Source of the DNA: Chlorophyllum brunneum
Taxonomy: Eukaryota > Basidiomycota > Agaricomycetes > Agaricales > Agaricaceae
DNA length: 64,000 nucleotides
Assembly: GCA_963576785.1 (NCBI GenBank)
Contig: OY756142.1
Span: 2,046,001 to 2,110,000, forward strand
Reading direction: 5' to 3'
In this document: positions 34,970-45,454 of the stretch, in pieces
Numbering within the stretch: the first letter of the stretch is position 1
Layout of the letters: every line of letters begins with the position of its first letter
The notes under the pieces: generated by a model
Database searches by the model: none
Seen by the model: the letters and a program-made list of their open reading frames with translations, nothing else
What the model was told of the DNA's origin: nothing
Translations under genes and position numbers: made by a program

Positions 34970-35406
34970 ATGCTCTCTCGTCTGCCGTCCGCCCTGTTGA
35001 GGCGGTATTCCGCACCTCCGTCCGCTCTGTTGAGGCAGTATTCCGCACCTCCGTCCGCTGACCTTTCCGAGCGCGAACGCGACATCCATCAAAAGCTCAC
35101 GCGCAGGTTCTCCCCCACCAATCTACGCGTGCAAGACATCTCCGGTGCGCCCCACGCTTCCTTGTCTCTCTCACACCTCATGCTGCATTCCACAGGCGGC
35201 TGCGGGGCGTTTTACGCCATCATCATCGCCAGCAACGAATTCAAAGGGCTGTCCACAGTCAAGCAGCACAAACTCGTCAATGCAACTCTGAAGACCGAGA
35301 TTGAGGGCATCCATGGACTTCAGGTTCGTCGTTCAGCTCACCGCTTTCCCTCCATTCTCAGCTTTGCTTGGCCGTTCAGCTCAGGACCATCGTCCCAGAC
35401 AAGTAG
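34970..35406 (+). CDS. BOL3: Mitochondrial BolA-like protein, BOLA3 type
   Basis: Works with the late ISC machinery and glutaredoxin-type partners to deliver 4Fe-4S clusters to targets such as lipoate synthase (known for BOLA3/Bol3). Exons 34970-35144, 35196-35323 and 35380-35406 give 112 residues. The presequence is Arg/Ser/Ala-rich, followed by the BolA fold: LTRRFSPTNLRVQDIS, GGCGAFYAIIIASNEFKG, VKQHKLVNATLKTEIEGIHG and the end LQLRTIVPDK. The GGCG Cys is the residue expected to help ligate the cluster. The GGCG segment and HGL-type end fit BOLA3 better than BOLA1. The presequence contains a tandem duplication. The 3' end converges on EFM6. Confidence 0.9.
34985..35060 (+). repeat. Tandem 33-bp repeat in the BOL3 presequence
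   Basis: Unit 1 is 34985-35017 and unit 2 is 35018-35050, differing at only a few bases; a partial third unit starts at 35051. The units encode PSALLRRYSAP and PSALLRQYSAP. Confidence 0.9.
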
Positions 35407-35500
35407 ACAGCCACCTGCCCACTGAATTGAACGGGTCCAATCTTCACCCTCTTGTTTTAATCTACCCACGCCAGGAAAACAGTTTATTGGATATATTTCA

Positions 35501-36625
35501 TCACATCTGTTTGCACACGCTTCCGCTCGTTCTTCCGCTCGTTCTTGTCCCCCGCCTCTCCTGCTCCGGGATCTTGTGGAGCCTCAAGAGCGAGATAGCC
35601 TCCCTGTTGTATATCCCTCTATTCGCGTCATCTACGACTTCAGTCCACGTAAATCTTTTCTTAAGAAAAGAAAAGAATCGCTTATCGGCCTAGCATGTTT
35701 GTCAGTAAGGTGCGACCACAAATGTCTCGAGAGTCTCCCCCACCTTTCTTCGCTTCTTGTGGCAAAAGAGTATATCCGTCGTCGGATCTGATAGGTCTGC
35801 GAGTGTTTCAACGAGCAGGGGGAATGCTGGTTCAAAGTAGACACAGTCGGCTGCAAGTATAATATCTGCTTTGGATGGAACGCCCGATGGGACGGAATCG
35901 CCCCTTTGATCTCTTTTCGTCAGTGGTCTCCTACCTATACAGACCCACGGGGAACCCACCAGTTTAGTTCGGCGACGGTGACATTACCCTCCAACGAATT
36001 CAGCACAACATTTTTCTTCATAATATCAAGCAATGGCCTGTGCAAATCCCCGCGCCTCGTCAGCCTACCACAGATTCGGCAGACGTAGAAAAGAGAGACG
36101 GACGGACGGTTGGTCTGTGATGTACACTCTACATGATCGCTCCAATTTACCTGCCACGAGGCCCACCAAGCCCGTCCCACTTCCAAGCTCGATGATAGTT
36201 TTGTTCTTGAGCGGAGTATTGGTTCTGTATGTCTGCGTCAAATAACTAGAAATAATCTTATCGTTCCATGTCAGTCAGTGAGTCGGGGAGGGAGGTGTCA
36301 GGGAGGTGGTGACCTGTCCAGCTGGCCACGCTATCCCTCCACATCCCGGTGCAGAATCCACGACGAGCTTGATGGACACACTAGATTCCTGCGAGGGTGT
36401 TGAGAAAGCGAGGTCGAGGACGCCGTCTGATTCTGAAAAATGCTGGTGCGGGAGGACGGATAAGAGCTCGGATTTTGATTTTCTTGAGCCTTCGCCATCA
36501 CCAATATCGCCCACCGCTGCCAAGTAATCAAAGGCGTCCTGGTGCGCGGACGGTTCTACGAGCAGTCGAAGGGGATTGTGGTTGATAAAGGCAACGTTGG
36601 TGAGGATTGAGGTTTCCGTGGACAT
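35501..36625 (-). CDS. EFM6: METTL21-family protein lysine methyltransferase, Efm6-like
   Basis: Predicted SAM-dependent methyltransferase; yeast Efm6 modifies a lysine of elongation factor 1A. The ATG at 36625 opens MSTETSILTNVAFINHNPL. The first intron, placed at 36313-36257, joins AWPAGQ to IISSYLTQTYRTNTP. The SAM-binding motif I is IIELGSGTGLVGLVAGKL, the acidic residue after strand 2 lies in VYITDQ, and the substrate-side motif is LAADCVYFEPAFPLLVETL. A last intron near 35700 joins FCHKKRRK to ADKRFFSFLKKRFTW. The C-terminal end has a short repeated RTSG and stops at 35501. The exact protein substrate cannot be proved here. It is divergent from the CBM48 gene, 90 bp away. Confidence 0.8.
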
Positions 36626-36715
36626 GATTGTACCGGTCGACTTAGGCGCCCGTACCCCTGTGACGACGCCTGCCGTTTTCTTCTCTTACTCTGATCTCTT
36701 CTCTCGCTGTTGGAC

Positions 36716-38170
36716 ATGGCCGACTTGTACGAGTTCACCGTCGAGTGGTACGTCCGCCGTCCCCACACCCTCTTCGCACCGCTGACATCCATCACAGGCC
36801 CTCGACATCAGCACAATCTGTCACTGTAACCGGCGACTTTGACCAATGGGCTCAATCCCTTCCCCTCTCCCGCTCCCCATCTAACAACCATTTCACCGCC
36901 ACAATCAAAGTCCCATACGGCTGCCCTACACGATATAAATTCATCGTCGATGGCAAGTGGCAGGTCAAGCAGGAAGAGCCGACCGAATATTCTCCCGAGG
37001 GATTTCTCAATAATGTATGTTATGTCCCATTGAAGCCACCCCAGGAGCTTTCTGCCGGGAATGGCAATGCGGACGGCGAGAACCTCGGGAGGAAAAAGAG
37101 GTCAAGTGCAACTGCTGGGCAGTTTGTTAAGGTTTTAAAGGATACTATCACTGCCCGCGAGGGCACCTCTAGTGCGCTAGGGTATGTTGCGTCCGGCATA
37201 GGCGAGACGGTACGTAGCGTTGTCGGCGTCGATCCTATCAACGTTAACCAGGTGTGCCCCTTCCGGTCGCCACCACCCGTCAACTTGACATTATTTAATA
37301 AATTCGTAGATTGCCATACCCACACCAACCACACCCAATCCATCAACTGCCCTTCCGTCCCCCACCCCTAACGCTGTCGCTACAGGTCCCACAAACGGTG
37401 ACGCGGTCAGAAGCCCAGAGTCAGACACCGAACCCGCTGATAATTCGGTCGCCCCAATTGTCCCCATTACCATTGTACCCGTGTACGCCAGGGAGAACTG
37501 TACAATCGACCCTACCAAAGTCGTCCCTGATGAAGAAAGTATCGGTACCTTTGTTGGTGTGAGTCCTCCCCCCAAGGATGACGAAGCGAAGGAGGAAGAG
37601 GAGAAGGAAGAAGAGAACAACGTACTGGATAAGACAACCATTGGTGCTCCACCTGGATTGCCTGTCATTCTCACTTCTTCCCCTAGTCCACCTGAGGAGT
37701 CCCAGGTTACCACTGGTGAGGTGCCCAAAGAGAAACCTGTAGTCGAGTCGACGGCGGAAGAGAATATACCAGCACCCGTCGCAGAAGAAATAAAGCCTGA
37801 GGAGCCAGTACCAGCTCCTGCTTCGGCATCAACGCCTGCACCAGCCATTGAACCCGCCACACCCTCTTCCCCCAAAAATGCCAACGGAAGCACTCCGGAA
37901 GACCCTACAACCGTCAAATCGTCTCCCCACCCGACGACTCCTACAACACCTCCTGCTGTCGTCGCTGAGTCGGTCGCATCCACACCTACCTCGACATTCC
38001 GAAAGTCCAAAGTGTTCCCTTCAAAGAATGGCAGCGCAAATGAGTTTGACGTTGGAGAGGGCAAAGGTACGGCCAGCAGGAAGAAACGTACATCCTCAAT
38101 ATTTGGGAGCTTGAAAAAGCTGTTCCACCATGAGAAGGAGAAGGAGAAAGGGTTGCACCGAGAGCCTTGA
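36716..38170 (+). CDS. AMPK-type glycogen-binding (CBM48) domain protein
   Basis: Exons 36716-36747, 36798-37251 and 37310-38170 give 448 residues. The N-terminal ~90 residues form an AMPK1_CBM/CBM48 domain: EFTVEWPSTSAQSVTVTGDF, DQWAQSLPLSRS, FTATIKVPYGCPTRYKFIVD and GKWQVKQEEPTE followed by NNVCYVPL. The Trp in DQW and GKW are the carbohydrate-contacting positions expected for the family. The rest is Pro/Glu/Thr-rich and likely disordered, ending in a basic helix (FGSLKKLFHHEKEKEKG). Related yeast proteins are Crp1 and Mdg1, but the low similarity outside the domain prevents a firm ortholog call. Confidence 0.8.
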
Positions 38171-38496
38171 TCGTCTAGCCCCTCCCAGATGGACCCGGAT
38201 ATCTGTCTTATTCCAGGTCTCTTTGCCTGTTTGATCATTTGACACCCGACTTTGGTCATCACCCTTTACCCTTTCATTTCACTGCACCATGGATGTGGTT
38301 TTGGAGCTCAATTCATTCATCCGCGGTACCCTCTACTTTTTCACGACTCTTATGATCAGGGTTTGCTTCCTTTTTGGCTATGGGCTGTATGGATAACCAA
38401 ATCACCTTCCAATTTACATTCTCCATACATAGACTTGTTGGAAACTAATGTTACTATCTCTGCAACACATTTGACGCTAGGGTTCTTCAATGATCA
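38171..38496. other. Intergenic region between convergent genes
   Basis: About 325 bp between the stop of the CBM48 gene and the stop of HBS1 (TAG 38497-38499). It should hold both 3' UTRs. The long plus-strand frame through this region is an antisense shadow of HBS1. Confidence 0.5.
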
Positions 38497-41400
38497 CTAT
38501 CCAACGATCTCCAATACAACACCTGCTATGATAGTAAGATGGGTGAAATCGGTGCAGAAAATACCATACCGGCAGCAATGGTCTCTCCACCTCTCCGGAG
38601 TAATATTCTCCCCATGTCCTTGTTTGACGCAAACCGCTCAAGAGGAATGCCCTTCGGTGACCCACTGTTCCCCATACTACGCAAGGAAATTTCCACCTCC
38701 GCCGAGGCATTCTTTGTTAGGACACTGGATCCGTCTATTTAGCATCGACCATTACACAATCCGAACTTGGGTTGAACTCACCGAGGGTTCTTCTTTGAAA
38801 CTTTGCCCGTCGTCCGATCAATCAACGAAAGAAGTTTGCTTGTCGTTGCCGGAACATCTCTCGACTGGTTGAATAACTCGACCTGCCCAGCCTTTAGTAC
38901 CTTCTGATCTTGAGGCGTTTAAAGGAGGGCACACATACCGAAGCACCCGCGGTTATGGGCACCGTTATATCAAACACAATAATCCGAGCAGTGAATACGG
39001 CGACTAATGGGACGGCTTCACCAGGATAGCACAACACACTCCCGATACTCAAGTTGACCGGGTCGATGTTAGTGAGCCCAATGGTCACATTGGTTCCCGC
39101 CATTGCCCATTTAATAGACACGTCCTCTACTTCAATCGCTACAAAAGCTGAGTGAGAAGAAAATAGAGAGAGTTAAGGTGGAAATTTACATTTGACAATG
39201 CCAGTGATGGAGTCGTCGCCTGGCATCGCACGCAACCTTTCCCCAACTTGTACGATACCACTTGCAATACGGCCGGCGAGATACACACCCGATGTACTTC
39301 GGGTTTTGAAAATGTTCGAGATTGGCAACCGGAACAAGTTAGCATAATCTCGTGTAGGTGGTTCCAATTTATCTTGCAGGATGTTAGTGATGCATCTGGT
39401 ATGAAGGGCTTGGTAACATGCCGAGACAGTCGACAAGGGTAGGTCCTGAATACCATTCGTTCAGTTTCTTCGCATTTTCGCCTTCATGATTGACTAAGTT
39501 CACGCCGAGCATTGCACCAACCGGTACGAAACTCGTTTTCGAAGCAGCGAACCCTGATTGGGCGAGGAATGGCCGTAAGTTCGATTCGATATCTTCGTAA
39601 CGCGCTTGGCCCCATTCGACCTATATCCAGCAACGCATCAGCATGTTCCGTCGCCGCGCGAAACGTGGAAGACGCAGAACACACACCTGGTCAAGTTTGT
39701 TGACCGCAATTATAACCTGACTCGCGCCCAGACTCCTCACAAGCAATACATGTTCTCTTGTCTGTCCACCTCTCTCAAAACCAGCTTCAAATTCTCCTAT
39801 AGCCGCATCAACCACCAAAAGGGCACAATCCGCTTGCGAAGCGCCAGAAATCATGTTAGGCACGAAGTCTTTATGACCCGGTGCATCGAGAACAGTGATT
39901 TGACGGTGTGGTGTGGTGAAGAATTCTTGGGCGATGTCCATCGTGATACCGCTGAAAATGAGGATATCAACCCCTGGAATGCTCAGGGACGAAGGAGACA
40001 GATTTACCGCTCCCGCTCTTCAGTGGTACCATCCAGTCCCCATGCCCAACTGAAACTACTCTTTCCAGCCTTCGAACTTCCTCTTTCGTTTGCTCTCCTC
40101 GTCTTCTCATCTAGCTTTCCAAGTTCATACAACAGTCTCCCCATCAATGTTGACTTGCCCGCGTCCACGTGGCCTTGTAACACAGAATCGTTAATATTAG
40201 GCCGCCCAAAAACTCGTGGGTGAATTTACCGATAACAACAATACTGACAGCCTTCTTCCCGTCGACGGACGTGCCACTAGCAGCCAGCCGGGCCTCCGCC
40301 AACAACTTCTCCTTCGCCAAACTAATCTTAGGAACGTCCTCGGAACTCTCCACCTCATACGCCTTGGCAGAAGTGTCCAAACCTAAAGCCGAAATATCTA
40401 ATTCCCTTTGATCCACTTCTTTCCTCCCCATTGGTATTGAGGGTACCGAAGTTTTGGTGCTCGTACTCGCGTTCATGTTCGCGCTGACACCTGACTTCTT
40501 CTTCGGAGTTGTGGTACCCGACGGTGTCGATGCCCGCGAACTCCCTGCCGAACCCGCTCCAGGCCGCTGGGCTGCAATTTTTTGCGCCTTTTCCCGTTCC
40601 TTGGCAGCTATAGAAAATTATCAGTCCAAGCATTTACAATTGATAGTTTACAAAAACGTGGGGGCGGATACAAGGTGAGTATGGGTGTGAAAGGGAAGAA
40701 GAAAAAGAGAGGGAGGACAATCAGGGATTTATCATGTCCTCGAGCTCAAAGTCGATGTCGAGGTAGATTTTTGCCGCTTGGATTGAGCAAGAGACGTCCC
40801 ACGCCGAGCATTAAACACAATATCATCCGGGCTGGGACTGTCAAACGCAAACGCAGATGGGGCTGTAGGATTCGGTACAATCGCTTCACTCATCGCCGTG
40901 TAAGATGATTGCCCCTTCTCCTGCTCCTCAACCGGACTTTTCTGATCTGATAACCTGTCCTTGCTTCTCTTGGATGTTTTGAACATAACCAAGTCCTCGC
41001 GCATTAGGACGGAGGCAAATGCAGAGGGAGAGGCGCGGGAACGTGCTGTTGGTTGAAAAATGGGAGATGTAGAAGCAGAGAAAGTTTCCTCAGACTCCTC
41101 CACGGGCACTTTCACCGCCGGTTTGTCACTCGCCTTCTTGGCCTTCATCGCCAGTTTCGAGGTCTTCATCTGTTGAATTGCTGGGATCGTTGAGATGGGA
41201 ACAACGTCGAGTTTGGGCATGAAAGTAGAGCGTTTGGGGTCTGTGAGGCTGAAGAGGGACTGGTATGATGTTGTGATAGCAGTCGTAGCGGTTCCGCCGT
41301 TGGCTGTGGGAACGAAATATTCCGTTTTCGTTGCAGGGAGCCTGGGAGCTTTGGTTGCAGAGACTTTCTGTTGGGCCAATTTCGCCAGCTTGGACATGGG

Positions 41401-43221
41401 CTTCCCAGGGCTGGTGTCGCTCTTAGTTTCTCCAGGTGGCTGGGTGGGCGTTTGGACAGGAGTCTGGGGTTTGAAGTCTAGAGGAGAAGGTGCTGCCTTC
41501 GGTTTTGAAGGGGATTTGAGATTTTCATCGGTAAGTCTCTGATGTTGCGGGGTAGTAGTAAACTTTGGTGACTGCTGTGTTGGAGTTTCAAAATATGTCT
41601 GCAGAGCGCGCGGCGATACGCCTTTGGCAGGTGGCGGAGATTGCGATTGTGCCAACGTCAACTTCGGTCGCTCAGCTCTAACAACGGTTTGATCCATAGC
41701 CTCTAGTTGTAAAGCAGCTTGGATCGCTTTCTGCACCTGAGCAGTCATCTCAGAAACCCCTGTCGCTTGAGAAGGCATGCCAGACGACGTAGAAGATCTG
41801 GAACTCGTGGCGTGATCTTTCGATGGTAGCGAAGGAGGCCAAGTACTCGGCGAGAGCTCAGACTGCGAAGAAGGTCGAAGCGTTGGGAATGTTTTAACTG
41901 AGCCTGTCAGTGCTGTACCATCGTTTCTCGAGCTTGCAGAGAGAGAACTAGCAGCAGCACTCGATCGAGAACTTGCCAATGATGAGAGCTTGGACTTCTT
42001 GGGTGTCGTCGATGGGGGCCGTTCCGGAAGAGGTTTTTCCGATGGTAGAGCCGGTTTGGTCGAATCGGATGCTTGTGTAGTGGTTGCGGAAGACATTCTG
42101 ATTGAAGGAACCCCGCTAGAATCAAGAGTGCTGGAAGTTGGTAATGACGTTGGTTGTTGGCGAGGCGTTTCTTCTCCCATAACATTCAAGAAGAAACGTT
42201 GTGTCTGCGAATCGTCCGCTGAAATAAGTGGTTAGGATGACATATAGACAAAACGGTGTTGTCACCTACGAAGTATTTCTCCGTATGAAGTAGTTCGGCT
42301 TGAGTCGTCCTCCCCTCGACGTGTAGGCCGTGGCAGGCTTTGTCGCGGCCAGGCGGGTGAAGACTCCGTGATTATCTCGCTTCGTTCTGTGATCGTACTC
42401 AGCTCTGGTCGATACTGGCCAGGGTAGGGTGAATCTAGATATTCGGAAGCCGGATCAGGAGAGCCTTGTTCATATGGATCGTGTGCATCGTCCTGTTCAT
42501 ATGCCTGCTGCTGGGCGAGGATAATCTTTGGAACACGCGACTGATCCTCGTTTGTATCCAGGTTTCGGCTCCTGAAGTATTCAAGTGCCGAATCTAGAAA
42601 GTTCGGAGTTGTTCATGAGCATTCAACCCTGGAGACTGAATCACAATGATTAGGGAGGTGTAGACAAGCACCTTCTAGCCACATATAATAACACAAGAAG
42701 CTGGCATTTAAGAGACGTGAAAGGGAAGGGAAAATGCCAGGGAACGGGAAACGACAGAACTGACAAGATGCTTCGGAAGCTCACCTTTCCTTTCCAGTGC
42801 AGCGCGTCGACGCTCCTGTTCCGCTATGTGTATCGTTATTCCTGCAATAAAACCATGGCATACATATATCCCGCACCGAGTGCCCAATCCACAGCCTTGT
42901 TTACGTCGTAATATTCGTGCCAAAGACAATCCTTGAGTTCTTTATCGAATATGCCAGACGCTTGAGCGCTGCCAATGACCTGGCGGACTTGTTCAAGAGC
43001 ATCATGTAGTTCGTCTTGTGCGGCATATAAATCCTAAGTCTGAGAGGTTGAGACATTGGACGCACTCTCTTCCTCCTGAGTCATTGGCTCCTCGCCTCCA
43101 TCAGATAAAGCGTCATCGTCGAGTTCGTCTGCAGGGTTGGGTTCAGAATACAACGGAAACCGATGCCAAATGTGGGCTGACCATTGATATTAAGATTGCG
43201 AAAGTCTCTGTGTCTGGACAT
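38497..43221 (-). CDS. HBS1: Hbs1, eRF3-like ribosome-rescue GTPase (possible HBS1/SKI7 locus)
   Basis: Partner of Dom34/Pelota in releasing stalled ribosomes. The start ATG at 43221 reads [13 protein letters not shown]. The HBS1_N domain follows over several exons ([54 protein letters not shown]). Then comes a ~1.4-kb Ser/Thr/Pro-rich exon (from ~42218 down to ~40800) containing [14 protein letters not shown]. The GTPase domain holds [43 protein letters not shown] and NKLDQ. The C-terminal beta-barrels end with [14 protein letters not shown] and VVLEIVG. A 51-bp intron removes an in-frame TAG near 43040. The splice donor at the 3' end of the long exon is unclear (best: GTGGGA after NAR; no canonical site later). 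It is larger than yeast Hbs1 because of that exon. Confidence 0.88.
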
Positions 43222-43356
43222 TATGATGTTGAAGGAGGAGATCTGGGTTGTTGATCAGTATGAATCCTTCGCGAGCACAAACACGTCAAAACAACAGGGC
43301 ACCAAGCTGCTGGGCTGTCGCCTTCCACTCCATCCAACCACGCGTTACATCTCCCA
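43222..43356. promoter_or_regulatory. Shared promoter of HBS1 and mitochondrial SSB
   Basis: 135 bp separate the two divergent start codons, so the core promoters and leaders must be compact or shared. No factor site assigned. Confidence 0.5.
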
Positions 43357-44050
43357 ATGTTCAGTGCTCTTCGTGTTTCGAGGCAGTCCTCCGTATTATC
43401 CGCCATCAGGGTATGGGCACATGCATCTGTGTAATTCTGCGCGATACTGACGCCTATGTACATCAGACATTCTCCAGCTCGCGACCCACTGCCGCTGACT
43501 TGGCAAAATTGACTCTTATTGGACATCTTGCGAGGGATCCGGAGCTGCGGTTTACAAAGAATGACAAGCAGTTCCTTGCGTGAGTACGCACCTTCTCCAT
43601 TCGCTCCCCACAATCTCAAGTCCTTGGCACATAGTTATACCGTTGTGACAACGAACATCACCAACACCAATCAGGGTGGTACGAGCATGTTACACTTATA
43701 TAGTGATTATGGTGCTCACGGCGAACCTTAGAAAGGCAAACTGTACCAACCTTCCATCGCGTGCTGTCCTTTGACGCTTCGGATATTGAGTACCTTACGC
43801 GCTTGAAGAAAGGTTCAAGAGTATACGTCCAAGCGGACTACAACATCAAAGAACCTGAACAAGGTGCAGACCCAAATACACCTCAGGGCCAGCGCCACAT
43901 CTTCCTTACGCACGGTGCGCTCGAAGGGCTTGCTTGTCAGGTTAACACTCATCGGCATCTCTTTCAGACTCTCTCAAAGTGCTCAATCTACCGAGACAAT
44001 CGCCAGTAACCTCTGAATCATCCGAATCCTCGATGGAGCCCTCTGCATGA
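43357..44050 (+). CDS. RIM1: Mitochondrial single-stranded DNA-binding protein
   Basis: OB-fold protein that coats single-stranded mtDNA during replication. Exons 43357-43410, 43467-43579, 43635-43678, 43732-43914 and 43968-44050 give 158 residues. The start MFSALRVSRQSSVLSAIR is a mitochondrial presequence. The SSB fold is seen in KLTLIGHLARDPELRF, YTVVTTN, FHRVLSFD, YLTRLKKGSRVYVQADYNI and FLTHDSLKVLN. The name RIM1 is the yeast equivalent. The C-terminus ends in an acidic/Ser tail (SESSESSMEPSA), reminiscent of the acidic tails of bacterial SSBs. It is div­ergent from HBS1. Confidence 0.9.
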
Positions 44051-44117
44051 GGAAGGCCCTCAGTTCATTCATTTCTGTTATGATAATATTATGGTGTAAT
44101 GTCAATAGAGATTCCCA

Positions 44118-45086
44118 CTACCCTCTATATTCTTCGTCTTCATGATGTTCATGATGCTCGTGGTGCTCGAACATGGGAGCTTGTGGATGTTGCAATGGCT
44201 GGTCACCATTGTTAAACCCGAGCTCAGATACCCATTCCTGTGTCAAATTTAAATATGTTCTGATCACAGAACGTGATGGCGTACCGAGACTGGACGATGA
44301 GGAGCACTTGGCTCAGGCCCAGGGGCTTCACTGTTCCTTCGCAGCTTCTTGATGTAGTCGCGGACTGTCGTCACAACGAGCTGGAATGTCTCAACCCCCG
44401 GACGTTCCAAAGACAAGTTTCCACTCACGGTGTGATCATCCTGGGACGAACCGGAGTATGCTGCGACAACTGCAATGGGGCAACACAGCGCGTTCTACAG
44501 AGCATCAGTCCTCCCGCGGTATGGAAACCAAGACTCTATGTACCTCCAGCCAAATTGGAAAAGCTAACATCAAAATCATAATTTACATCTTGACTCTGAA
44601 GACATGCATCAAAACTCACCGCCACCATGCACCTTGAAATCGCCCTCCAATCCCATTTGCTTTGCGGTCTTGCCCATGGCGGACATACCCTTCTCAACAT
44701 AATAACTCGAATGCCCCGTTCGCTTGACTACATTGATCATTCCCTCGAGGCACGTCCAGCTATCCAAGCTGACATCTCCAACTCCGCTGGGATGACCCAG
44801 ATCTCCAACAGTACAAGAGAACAGAGTGTGCCCTGCAATTGTTTGTACGGCTATTACTAGCCCTTTGCCTTTTCCGTGTCGAGAAGAAGCGCGGAAGCGT
44901 TTACGGATTGAGAGACCCTACATTTTTGTGCAAATAAGTGCATGTGAACTGGACAACTGTGAAGGGATCTAAGACAGCACATACGAGTGTGATAGCGTCA
45001 TCTGCAGAAAAGGCATGGAAACGGTAGGCGCCTTCCTCTGTCAGAGCTTGAGTGGCCAGGTTGGCGTCCGTTGGGACTGCCATCAT
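44118..45086 (-). CDS. UPF0303 (YBR137W-like) protein with His-rich tail
   Basis: Exons 45086-44985, 44917-44620, 44563-44544, 44494-44429, 44380-44285 and 44237-44118 give 233 residues. The core matches UPF0303 proteins: RFHAFSADDAITLGLSIRKR, SSRHGKGKGLVIAVQTIAGH, LFSCTVGDLG, VKRTGHSSYYVEKGMSAMGK, GAFPIWLE and CCPIAVVAAYSGSSQDDH. The yeast relative YBR137W binds the Get4-Get5 complex; a biochemical function is not established, though the fold resembles heme-binding HbpS. The protein is longer than yeast's and ends in an unusual metal-binding-looking tail (MFEHHEHHEHHEDEEYRG). One exon is 20 nt. An alternative in-frame ATG lies seven codons upstream at 45107. Confidence 0.83.
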
Positions 45087-45454
45087 CTGTATGCCATTGA
45101 ACATGTGGCTGCTGTTGAATTGAGGCCAAAGAGGTGAATGAGAGGATAAAAACCCAGAGAAGGGTTGGGACGGCAAACAGCACGCGTTCAGGCGGATGAT
45201 GGCATCGAGCACGCATGCAATGAGGCAAACTACGCAGGTCTAGCGCCTTGGCTGATTCATCAGGTTGCTGCTGAGGGCGTCTGCACGGTAGACGAGAAGT
45301 GTGTATTAGCGACTCCGCTGCTGCCTGAGGTGTATGTACTTGGTGGTGCGGATGCATGTGAACGCCGACTTAGCTCCGGTCCGGCTACCATCCCATGTCC
45401 GCTCCGATCAATACCGTTCGTCTCCAGCCTTCAGTAATGCACTCAACATAGACC
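45087..45454. promoter_or_regulatory. Shared upstream region of UPF0303 and PEX12
   Basis: About 370 bp between divergent starts. Both strands carry open frames here, but none has a recognisable domain or matches the upstream end of either protein. It probably holds both promoters. Confidence 0.4.

Noticed and set aside
34127..35092. Upstream ATG extending COX15 to 35092
   Set aside because: It would run across the BOL3 coding exon on the other strand and replace a good mitochondrial presequence with repeat-derived sequence.
38252..38872. 206-codon plus-strand frame
   Set aside because: Lies opposite the C-terminal exons of HBS1 and has no family signature; it is an antisense shadow.
40732..42189. 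Treating the long Ser/Pro-rich minus-strand frame as its own gene
   Set aside because: It is flanked in frame by HBS1 N-domain exons upstream and GTPase exons downstream and contains the SPDDIV segment typical of HBS1, so I include it in HBS1, while noting a possible alternative isoform.
43020..43090. In-frame TAG near the 5' end of HBS1 as a sign of a pseudogene
   Set aside because: A normal 51-bp intron (donor GTGCGT, acceptor ACAAG) removes it and restores the conserved N-domain.
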